Assembly (NCBI RefSeq): GCF_009268075.1
Contig: NZ_VWOH01000002.1
Span: forward strand, 1 to 64,000
Direction: 5' to 3'
DNA length: 64,000 nt
Source of the DNA: 'Cynodon dactylon' phytoplasma
GTDB lineage: Bacteria; Bacillota_I; Bacilli_A; Acholeplasmatales; Acholeplasmataceae
Position numbers and translations under genes: made by a program. Shown here one piece after another: positions 56,440-64,000 of this stretch; the first letter of the stretch is position 1, and each line of letters begins with the position of its first letter. A model generated the notes under the pieces. The model was not told the DNA's origin. It did no database searches and saw only the letters and a program-made list of their open reading frames with translations.

Positions 56440-58449
56440 ATGAATAAAAATTTGATCAGAGAAATAAATAAAAAAATCTCTATTTTAGAATTAGTCACAA
56501 AATGTGGAATAGACCTAAAAAAAACAGGAAAAAATTTTATGGGTTTATGCCCTTTTCATAATGAAAAAACACCTTCTTTTTCTGTTTCTCCTGAAAAAAA
56601 TATTGCTTTATGTATGTCTTGTTTAAAAGGTGGTTCTCCTTTAAAGTTTTATAAACAATTCAAAGGTATTTCGTTTTCTGAAGCTATTTTAGAGTTATCT
56701 AAAGATTTTGATATCAAATTATCATCTTCTTTTTTGAAATTAAAATCTGTTGTTCATCCTTTATATATGGTTTTAGAAGACACTAATCAATATTATCGTA
56801 ATAGTTTAAAATCTTTTTTTCGTTATGATATTCAATATAATTCATTTAACGAGAATAATTCTGAAATATATAAAAATTTTAATTTAAAAAATTTATTTAG
56901 GACAAATATTGAACATTTCTCTTTATATTCTTATTTGCAAGAAAGAAAATTAAATTTAGGATTAATTGAAGAATTTAATATAGGATTTACTGGTTTATAT
57001 CATAATTCTTTAACTAAATATTTGTTAGAAGAAAAAAAATATGATTTAAAACAAATATTAAAATCAAAATTAGTTAAGAAGAAAGAAAATAGCGATCAAT
57101 ATTATGATTTTTTTAGAAATAGATTAATTTTACCTTTAAAAGATGATCAAGGTCAGATAGTTGGATTTGTTGGTCGTTTAATAGATTCAAATCACCAAAC
57201 AAAAGAAATTAAATATTTATTTAATTCAGAAACAATTTTTTTTAAGAAAAAAAATTTGTTATATCGTTTTTTTGAACATTATGAATTTATAAAACAAAAA
57301 AAAGAAATTATTTTGTGTGAAGGTTTTTTTGATGTTATTGCTTTTTTTAAATTAAACAAAAAAAATGTTGTTGCAACTATGGGAACACAGTTAACTCAAC
57401 AACAAATTAATCTTTTTAAAAAAAATGTTGAAAATGTTTTAGTTGCTTATGATGGAGATTCATCAGGAAAAGAAGCTGCTTTGAAAATATCTCAAATACT
57501 GAATTATAATGGTTTTATAGTTAAAATATTGTTTTTGAATCAAAATATGGATCCTGATCAGTGCATTAATTTTCATATAGAAAATAAATTAGATTTTGAT
57601 TCTTTTTTGCAAAATAACACTAAAGATTTTATATTTTATACAATAGAAGAAAAGATTAAAATATTGAAAAATAAAGATATTAAAATATTAGAACAAGATA
57701 TTTTTAATTTATTAAAATTTCATAAAAGAAAAAATCAAGAATATTATCAAAAACAAATATATGTTAAATATCAAATTTATGTTGATATTAGTAACTATAT
57801 TCCTTCAGAAAAAATTTTCAAAGGAAAATCTTATAATAATATTTTTTTTAATATTAGCCAAAAGATAAATAATAGTATCGAAAATAACATTAGTATTCAT
57901 GAAATAAATATAATAAGTGATATATTTTTAAATAAAGAATATATTAATTTTATTCAAGATGATATTATTAATTATATTTCAAATCCTTTTGTTATAGAAA
58001 TTATTGATAAAATAAAAGAGTATTATGATATTTATGCTTCTGAATATGAAATTATTAATGGAATTAATATGGAAAATTTTATTAAAAATTATAGTTTTTT
58101 TTTGAATAAATTAGATAATGATTTTCCTATTTATAATTTACTAATAGAAATTAAACAAAGTATTTGTTTTAAAAGAAAAAAAAGAATAGAAAATAAAGAA
58201 GATTTAAAAATTTTTTATTATCAATTAAAAATTAATAGTATTTTGCAAGAAATAGACAGCATCAAAAAAGAAAGAGAAAATATACTAAAAACAAAAAAAC
58301 CAGAAACATCAATAAGTAAAGAACAATTTAAAGAATTAACTCAAATTCTTAAATTACAAGAAAAAGAAATAGAACAAAAAAAAGAAGAAATTGAAAAAAT
58401 AAAAGAAGAAATAAGAATTTTTAATACATATAAATATAATTTTCATTAA
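56440..58449 (+). CDS. dnaG: DNA primase DnaG
   Basis: 669 residues. Zinc-binding domain with Cys37, His40, Cys58 and Cys61 (CPFHNEKTPSF ... CMSC); RNA polymerase domain with TOPRIM landmarks CEGFFDVIAF (about 293) and AYDGDSSGKEA (about 335). The C-terminal third, expected to bind the DnaB helicase, is poorly conserved and ends in a coiled coil (about 595-665). Makes RNA primers at the replication fork. Located between glyS and rpoD as in many Firmicutes. Confidence 0.96.
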   Translation: MNKNLIREINKKISILELVTKCGIDLKKTGKNFMGLCPFHNEKTPSFSVSPEKNIALCMSCLKGGSPLKFYKQFKGISFSEAILELSKDFDIKLSSSFLKLKSVVHPLYMVLEDTNQYYRNSLKSFFRYDIQYNSFNENNSEIYKNFNLKNLFRTNIEHFSLYSYLQERKLNLGLIEEFNIGFTGLYHNSLTKYLLEEKKYDLKQILKSKLVKKKENSDQYYDFFRNRLILPLKDDQGQIVGFVGRLIDSNHQTKEIKYLFNSETIFFKKKNLLYRFFEHYEFIKQKKEIILCEGFFDVIAFFKLNKKNVVATMGTQLTQQQINLFKKNVENVLVAYDGDSSGKEAALKISQILNYNGFIVKILFLNQNMDPDQCINFHIENKLDFDSFLQNNTKDFIFYTIEEKIKILKNKDIKILEQDIFNLLKFHKRKNQEYYQKQIYVKYQIYVDISNYIPSEKIFKGKSYNNIFFNISQKINNSIENNISIHEINIISDIFLNKEYINFIQDDIINYISNPFVIEIIDKIKEYYDIYASEYEIINGINMENFIKNYSFFLNKLDNDFPIYNLLIEIKQSICFKRKKRIENKEDLKIFYYQLKINSILQEIDSIKKERENILKTKKPETSISKEQFKELTQILKLQEKEIEQKKEEIEKIKEEIRIFNTYKYNFH

Positions 58450-58504
58450 ATTAATAATTTTTTAAAATTTATATTTTAAAAAAATAAGAAAAGGTAATAT
58501 AAAA

Positions 58505-59746
58505 ATGAAATTAAGAATATTTCAAAAAACGTTACATAAAAAAAAGTATTTTTTATTAGATAATAATATAAAAATGGAAGAATCTCTTTTATTTTCTAAT
58601 TATAATAACCAAATAAAAAAAATTTTAAAATATATCAGTACTTTTTATAAGGATCAAAATTTTTTGAATAAAAATATTATTAATTTTTTGACTTTTTTAA
58701 ATAAAAAAAATAAAATTGATTTATTTGAAAATATATCTGAAGAAATTAAAGAAGATGAAGAATCTTTATTAGAAGATTTAAATTTGGAAAAAATTTCAAA
58801 TTCTATTAAGATAGATGATCCAGTTAAGATGTACTTAAAAGAAATAGGACAAATACCTTTATTAACTTTAGAAGAAGAAAAAGAAAAATCTAAGATGGTT
58901 TATGAAGGATTAGAAGCCAAAAAAAAGTTAGAAAAACATAAAAATAAAGAGATTATTTTGAGCGAAAAAGAAATTGAAGAAAATCAAAATATAATAGAAA
59001 AAGCTTTTTTAGCTAAAAGTAAATTAGTAGAAGCTAACTATCGTTTAGTTGTTTCTATTGCTAAGCGTTATATCGGCAGAAAAATTTTATTTTTAGACTT
59101 AATTCAAGAGGGAAATATGGGATTAATGAGAGCAGTAGATAAATTTGATTATAATAAAGGATTTAAATTTTCTACTTATGCTACTTGGTGGATAAGACAA
59201 GCAATTACTAGAGCAGTAGCTGATCAAGCTAGAACTATCAGAATTCCTGTTCATATTATAGAAACTATGAATAAAATTTCTCGTTGTAGAGGTAAATTGA
59301 CACAAGATTTATCACGTAAGGCTGAAAATAAAGAAGTAGCTGCTAAAATGAATATTGATGCTAAACAAATTACTGATATTCAGATGATAGAAAAAGAAAC
59401 TATTTCATTAGAATCTTCAGTAAGAGAAGAAGATGATTCTTCTTTAGGAGATTTTATTCACGATCCTAATGCTATTTCTCCGCATGATTATATGTTGCAA
59501 GAAACATTAAAAAAAACTTTAGACGAATCATTAGAAGAAGCACTTACTGATAGAGAAGAAAAAGTTTTAAAAATGCGTTATGGTCTTTTAGACGGACATA
59601 TTTATACTTTGGAAGAGATAGGTAATAAATTTGGTGTAACTAGAGAAAGAATACGACAAATAGAGTCTAAAGCTTTAAGACGTTTAAGATCACCTTCTAG
59701 ACAAAATAAGCTAAGAATGTTATATAATAACATTAACAAAAAATGA
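58505..59746 (+). CDS. rpoD: Primary RNA polymerase sigma factor (sigma-70/SigA)
   Basis: 413 residues. Region 1.2 [16 protein letters not shown] (about 102), region 2 [18 protein letters not shown] and [15 protein letters not shown] (about 200-243), region 3, and region 4 helix-turn-helix [20 protein letters not shown] (about 370-390). Being the only sigma factor in the window and of group 1 type, it should read the TTGaca/TATAAT promoters noted here. Normal ribosome binding site. Its stop TGA overlaps the trmK start (ATGA). Confidence 0.97.
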   Translation: MKLRIFQKTLHKKKYFLLDNNIKMEESLLFSNYNNQIKKILKYISTFYKDQNFLNKNIINFLTFLNKKNKIDLFENISEEIKEDEESLLEDLNLEKISNSIKIDDPVKMYLKEIGQIPLLTLEEEKEKSKMVYEGLEAKKKLEKHKNKEIILSEKEIEENQNIIEKAFLAKSKLVEANYRLVVSIAKRYIGRKILFLDLIQEGNMGLMRAVDKFDYNKGFKFSTYATWWIRQAITRAVADQARTIRIPVHIIETMNKISRCRGKLTQDLSRKAENKEVAAKMNIDAKQITDIQMIEKETISLESSVREEDDSSLGDFIHDPNAISPHDYMLQETLKKTLDESLEEALTDREEKVLKMRYGLLDGHIYTLEEIGNKFGVTRERIRQIESKALRRLRSPSRQNKLRMLYNNINKK

Positions 59747-60192
59747 AAAGAATTGATTTTATTGTTAGTCTCATTAAAGGATATGATATTGTTTTAGATA
59801 TAGGTACTGATCACGGTTTAATTTTAAAAAAAGCTTTTGATTTAAAATATATAAAAAAAGGAATTGCTACTGATATCAGAATAGAACCCTTGAATAATGC
59901 TAAGAAAAAATTAAAAAATTATCCCGTAGAATTTTATTTATGTGATGGATTAGAAAATATTAATATTATTAGTTTTGATTTAGTTTTGATTTGTGGTATG
60001 GGACCTCATACTATTATAAAAATTTTAAAAAAAAATCCTTGTTATGAAAAACATTTTTTGTTAGGATGTCAAGGTAAAGTTAATTATTTAATAGATTGGT
60101 TAAATCAGAATGGTTTTTTAATTTTAAAATCTTATGAAATTGTGGATAAATTTTCATATCTTTTTTTAAAGGTTATCAGATATAATAATTAA
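59743..60192 (+). CDS. trmK: tRNA adenine-22 N1-methyltransferase TrmK, short form
   Basis: 149 residues. The SAM site [14 protein letters not shown] (about 18-31), [14 protein letters not shown] (about 42-55) and the catalytic-loop [10 protein letters not shown] (about 84-93) identify TrmK. The usual C-terminal extension (proteins of about 230 residues) is absent and the protein ends after the Rossmann domain. It starts inside the rpoD stop codon (4-base overlap), the same gene order as in Bacillus (sigA, trmK). Confidence 0.88.
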   Translation: MKRIDFIVSLIKGYDIVLDIGTDHGLILKKAFDLKYIKKGIATDIRIEPLNNAKKKLKNYPVEFYLCDGLENINIISFDLVLICGMGPHTIIKILKKNPCYEKHFLLGCQGKVNYLIDWLNQNGFLILKSYEIVDKFSYLFLKVIRYNN

Positions 60193-60254
60193 TATTTATT
60201 CAATATATAATTATATATATCAAAAATTAAAAAAATATTGTAAATTTTAATCAA

Positions 60255-60282
60255 TTGAAAAAAAAAATATTTTATGTATAAT
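60255..60282 (+). promoter_or_regulatory. Promoter of tRNA-Arg
   Basis: TTGAAA (60255-60260), 16-base spacer, TATAAT (60277-60282), about 60 bases before the tRNA. A second TGTATAAT follows at 60286-60293. Confidence 0.65.
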
Positions 60283-60345
60283 TTGTGTATAATATAGTGT
60301 GTTAAGCAAATAATTAATTTTTTTTATTTGTTTTTTCAATGAAAA

Positions 60346-60422
<77 letters not shown>

Positions 60423-60582
60423 TAATCATAATAATATTTTTTGATTTATTTTTTTAATTAAGTTTGTTAAGTAATATTTTTATTACTTAATAATTATTAA
60501 AGAAATATAATAATTTTTTTATTTTTGAATAAAATAATGATTATTTTATTAAAAAATAAAAAAAAAGGAGAATTATAAAAAA

Positions 60583-60771
60583 ATGGCTGTCCCTTTTAGA
60601 AGAACTAGTAAAACTGCAAAAAGAAAAAGAAGAACACATTATAAGTTAAACGCTCCGACTTTAGTAAAATGTTCTATAACTGAAAATTTTACTTTGCCTC
60701 ATCGTATAACACGTAATAGTGGATATTATAAAGGAAAATTGATTTTAAAAAATAATAAAAAAGATAATTAA
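60583..60771 (+). CDS. rpmF: Ribosomal protein L32
   Basis: 62 residues, full length. [22 protein letters not shown] is the family start; the single Cys (VKCSIT) shows that this is the zinc-free or degenerate-zinc form. AAAAAGGAG lies about 13 bases before the ATG. Confidence 0.96.
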   Translation: MAVPFRRTSKTAKRKRRTHYKLNAPTLVKCSITENFTLPHRITRNSGYYKGKLILKNNKKDN

Positions 60772-60802
60772 ATTATTTTTTTAATTTAAATTATCTTTTT
60801 TG
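60757..60802 (+). terminator. Intrinsic terminator of rpmF
   Basis: AAAAAGATAATTAAATTA pairs with TAATTTAAATTATCTTTTT with one bulged base and ends in a T-run. The 5' arm overlaps the rpmF stop codon. Confidence 0.75.
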
Positions 60803-60931
60803 TTTTATTTTTTTAAGTGTATGTATATATACTATTAATATTAATATGAAAATTTTCTAGGAAATAAAGATAAAATTTATTAATAATATAATAACGAGAT
60901 ACTAATTTAATATTAAGGATAAAAAAATTTA

Positions 60932-63604
60932 ATGAAAAAAATAACTTCTAACCAGATAAGAAATATGTGGATAAACTTTTTTCTTCAAAAAGGGCATCAT
61001 AAGGAAAATTCATTTTCTTTAATACCTCAACATGATCCTACTTTATTATGGATTAACGCCGGGGTTACTCCTTTGAAAAGATATTTTAATGGTGCTGAAA
61101 AAACTCCTTTTAAGAGAATAGTAAATGTGCAAAAGTGTCTTAGAACTAATGATATTGAAGAAGTAGGTAAAACTTCTCTTCATCATACTTTTTTTGAAAT
61201 GTTAGGTAATTTTTCTATAGGTGATTATTTTAAAAAAGAAGCTATCAATTTTGCTTATGAATTTTTAATTTCTGAAAAATGGTTTTTTCTTCCTAAAAAG
61301 AAATTATATATTACTTATTTTGAAGAAGATAGAGAAACTTATTCCCTTTGGTTAAAAAAAGGTATTTCAGAATCAAATTTAATCCCTTTAAAAACAAATT
61401 TTTGGAATATAGGTGAAGGTCCTTGTGGTCCTTGTACAGAAATTTTTTTTGATAGAGGTTTTGAATATGATTCTAGAGGAATAGAGTTAATTTATAAAGA
61501 TATTAAAAATAATCGTTTTGTTGAAATATGGAATATTGTTTTTTCACAATATAATTGTCAAAATAATTTAAATAAAAATGAATATAAACCGTTACCTAAT
61601 AAAAATATAGATACAGGTGCTGGTTTAGAAAGATTAGCATGTATTTTACAAAATACGGAAACTAATTTCGAAACAGATCTTTTTTTACCTATAATTAATA
61701 ATATTTCTTATTTAAGTAATGTTAAGTATGAAGGACAACAAGCTTTTAAAATAATTGCTGATCATATTAAAGCTTTGGTATTTTGTATTTCTGATGGAGC
61801 TATTTTTTCAAATTTAGGAAGAGGTTATGTTTTAAAAAGAATTTTGAGAAGAGCTTTTCAAAATGGAAAAAAAATAGGTTTTGTAGAACCTTTTTTGTTT
61901 AAATTAGTACCTTCTGTTATAAATATAATGAAAGTATTTTATCCTATTTTAGAGGAAAAAGAATTTTTAATTAGTGAAATGATTAAAGAAGAAGAAAATA
62001 AGTTTTTATTTCATTTGAAAAATGGAGAGAATATTTTTTCTAAATTAATAAAGAATAATCAATTGTCTGGTGAAAATTTTTTTAAATTGTATGATACTTT
62101 TGGAATTCCTAAAGAAGATATTTTAGAATACGCAAGAAATAGACAAATCAAAGTAGATTTGTCTAAATTTGATTTTTTGTTGCAAAAACAAAAAAATATG
62201 TCTCGTAATTTTATTAAAAATAATTGTAATACTAATTTGGAAAATAAAATTTTTTTATTTTCAGATTTTAAAGAAAAAAGTGAATTTATAGGGTATCAAA
62301 AATATTATATAAAAACAAAAGTTATTAAAATTTTTGATAAAGGTATTGTATTAAAAAAAACTCCTTTTTATGCTATTTCAGGAGGACAAATGTCTGATGA
62401 AGGTTTTATTGATAATATATTAATTAAAAAAGTTACTAAATTACCTAATGGACAATTTTTACATGAAATTCAACAAAAAGGTATTTTTTATGAAGGACAA
62501 GAAATTTTAGCTAAAATTGATATAGATAAAAGATTTAACAGTTCTTGCAATCATACAGCAACTCATCTTTTGTTAGAAGCTTTAAAAAAAATTTTAGGAA
62601 AACATGTTCAACAACAAGGTTCCTTTTTAGATAGCCAAATTTTAAGATTTGATTTTAATCATTATGCCAATCTTTCTTTTGAAAAATTAATTCAAATTGA
62701 AGATCAAATAAATGATTGGATTAATAATGAATATTTTATTCAAACAAAAACAAAATCTTTAGATTACTTAGACAATAATTCAAATTATTTAGATAATGAA
62801 AATTTTTTTAAAAATAAAGAATTTTTTTCCAAAGATCTAGTTAGAATAGTAAAAATAAATAATATTTCTTCTCAATTATGTTGTGGTACTCATGTTCAAA
62901 ATACAAAAGAATTAAAAAGATTTTCTATTGTTTCTTATGAAATTATTGGTTCAGGTATGCATAGAATTGAAGCAACTACTGGAAAAAATATTAGTAATAT
63001 TTTATCTCAAAAAACCAATCCTTTTTTTATAGAAGAACAACAAATATTGAAAAAAATTCAGAAAATGAAAGATTTTTTTGTTTCTGAAAAAAATAATAAA
63101 TTTTTAGATAAAATGATAAATTTTAATAATAATTTGAAGTTATCTGTTATTACTAAAAATGATAGTTATAGGTATATTCAAAATTGTAAAGATTATTTAA
63201 CTTTATTAAGAAAAAAATTATTAGAATATCAAAAAGAATTTTTAAAATTAAAAACTAAAATAACTTTAAAACAAGCTGATAAATTAATTCCTAATAAAAT
63301 TGAAAAAGAAATTTTAATATTAATTAAAAAAGAAATAGAAAATATAGATGATTATATGTCTAAATTAATATTAGAATATTTATTTGATAAATTAAATATT
63401 GATTTTTTATGTTTATGTCGATTTAAAGAAAAAAAACTTTTTTTTGTTTGTAAAAGTAAAATTTTTAATATAAATATTTTTATAACTAAAATAAAGAAAA
63501 AAATAAAAGTTAAAGGTGGAGGTAATAATAATTTCGGACAAGGTATAATTGAAGATATTGTTTCGATAGAAGAATTTTTATCTAATTGGAGAAGTTTTTT
63601 ATGA
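60932..63604 (+). CDS. alaS: Alanyl-tRNA synthetase
   Basis: 890 residues, full length. Class II core (about 1-240; TSLHHTFFEMLGNFSIGDYF and GEGPCGPCTEIFFD), tRNA recognition (about 250-430), editing domain with CNHTATHLL (about 541) and CCGTHVQNT (about 650), and C-Ala with the GGGNNNFGQG glycine-rich motif (about 861). Ends TGA, overlapping the ruvX start by four bases. Confidence 0.98.
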   Translation: MKKITSNQIRNMWINFFLQKGHHKENSFSLIPQHDPTLLWINAGVTPLKRYFNGAEKTPFKRIVNVQKCLRTNDIEEVGKTSLHHTFFEMLGNFSIGDYFKKEAINFAYEFLISEKWFFLPKKKLYITYFEEDRETYSLWLKKGISESNLIPLKTNFWNIGEGPCGPCTEIFFDRGFEYDSRGIELIYKDIKNNRFVEIWNIVFSQYNCQNNLNKNEYKPLPNKNIDTGAGLERLACILQNTETNFETDLFLPIINNISYLSNVKYEGQQAFKIIADHIKALVFCISDGAIFSNLGRGYVLKRILRRAFQNGKKIGFVEPFLFKLVPSVINIMKVFYPILEEKEFLISEMIKEEENKFLFHLKNGENIFSKLIKNNQLSGENFFKLYDTFGIPKEDILEYARNRQIKVDLSKFDFLLQKQKNMSRNFIKNNCNTNLENKIFLFSDFKEKSEFIGYQKYYIKTKVIKIFDKGIVLKKTPFYAISGGQMSDEGFIDNILIKKVTKLPNGQFLHEIQQKGIFYEGQEILAKIDIDKRFNSSCNHTATHLLLEALKKILGKHVQQQGSFLDSQILRFDFNHYANLSFEKLIQIEDQINDWINNEYFIQTKTKSLDYLDNNSNYLDNENFFKNKEFFSKDLVRIVKINNISSQLCCGTHVQNTKELKRFSIVSYEIIGSGMHRIEATTGKNISNILSQKTNPFFIEEQQILKKIQKMKDFFVSEKNNKFLDKMINFNNNLKLSVITKNDSYRYIQNCKDYLTLLRKKLLEYQKEFLKLKTKITLKQADKLIPNKIEKEILILIKKEIENIDDYMSKLILEYLFDKLNIDFLCLCRFKEKKLFFVCKSKIFNINIFITKIKKKIKVKGGGNNNFGQGIIEDIVSIEEFLSNWRSFL

Positions 63605-64000
63605 ACAAAAAAAAAACATTCTTAGGTTTGGATCTAGGAGAAAAAACTTTAGGAGTAGCTTTTTCTGAATTTGGTATTTTTGCTTGCAATTTAAAAACTA
63701 TATATTTTTCTAATCATAGATATGAAGAATTATTAACACCTTTAAAAAAAATTATTGAAGAACTAAATGTTCGAATGATAATTTTAGGGTATCCTAAACA
63801 TATGAATAATGATTTAGGAATTAAAGCTAAAATTAGTTTAGATTTTAAAAAAAAAATAATTTTTTGGTTTGATTTTGTTAATGTAATTTTATGGGATGAA
63901 CGTTTATCTACCCAACAAGCTTTACAGTTAATAAAAATTAACGATAAAAAAAAAATTAAATTAAAAGATGAAATATCAGCTATGATTATTTTACAAAGTT
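63601..64000 (+). CDS. ruvX: Holliday-junction resolvase-like RuvX/YqgF, truncated by the window end
   Basis: About 133 residues visible, no stop reached. FLGLDLGEKTLGVAFSE (about 7-23) is the RNase H-like first motif, followed by IILGYPKHMNND (about 59-70) and WDERLSTQQA (about 98-107). YqgF processes 5' pre-16S rRNA ends; the Holliday-junction name is historical. ATG overlaps the alaS stop (ATGA). The alaS-ruvX linkage is usual in Firmicutes. Confidence 0.92.
   Translation, partial: MNKKKTFLGLDLGEKTLGVAFSEFGIFACNLKTIYFSNHRYEELLTPLKKIIEELNVRMIILGYPKHMNNDLGIKAKISLDFKKKIIFWFDFVNVILWDERLSTQQALQLIKINDKKKIKLKDEISAMIILQS

Overview
The window is extremely A+T-rich bacterial chromosome with wall-less, Firmicutes-derived (mollicute) gene content. 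TGA is used as a stop codon (citC, rpoD, alaS and the 7282 membrane gene end in TGA), which excludes the Mycoplasma/Spiroplasma code and points to Acholeplasmatales. Small secreted proteins with a Lys/Asn-rich N-terminus and a short hydrophobic signal, a complete potABCD spermidine importer, FtsX-type ABC transporters and orphan ECF S components make 'Candidatus Phytoplasma' (an insect/plant-transmitted, phloem-limited parasite) the best inference; the species cannot be fixed from the sequence alone.

Layout. 1-181: the 3' end of an LtrB-like group II intron, spliced precisely into the anticodon loop of a tRNA gene (the 5' half lies outside the window). 266-14267: a housekeeping block: pnp, rnpB (RNase P RNA), lysS, a short dnaE, two membrane proteins (one ThiT-like), a citC-like ligase, trhO, then the classic rplU-prp-rpmA-obg cluster, a FolT-like S component and a convergent, overlapping TrmH-family methyltransferase. 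14268-23170: an accessory island with long non-coding gaps, five predicted exported proteins (two paralogous pairs and a YD-repeat protein), two unassigned membrane proteins and a fused ABC ATPase/permease. 23539-29872: pheS-pheT-rsgA-lepA. 29945-34058: potA-potB-potC-potD.

34115-48401 is mostly on the minus strand: tRNA-Leu(GAG), fakA-like, a DUF2130 protein, glnS, tsaD-tsaB-tsaE (t6A synthesis), gyrB-gyrA, and an unusual membrane-domain/methyltransferase fusion; rpmB and a Pr6Pr-type membrane gene sit on the plus strand inside it. 48402-49101 is a 700-base non-coding region with a possible small RNA. 49102-64000: tig, lon, secG, rpsU, ybeY, era, glyS, dnaG, rpoD, trmK (the Firmicutes 'macromolecular synthesis' order, without recO), tRNA-Arg(TCT), rpmF, alaS and the start of ruvX.

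Together the genes are translation, RNA turnover, replication and proteolysis machinery plus uptake systems (polyamine, vitamins, ABC export) and a secreted-protein island, as expected for a reduced obligate parasite. The points most worth following are the intron-split tRNA, the paralogous secreted proteins, the Pr6Pr-like/methyltransferase fusion, the candidate sRNA at 48.5-48.7 kb, and several family proteins with altered key residues (YbeY, DnaE PHP domain, Era).
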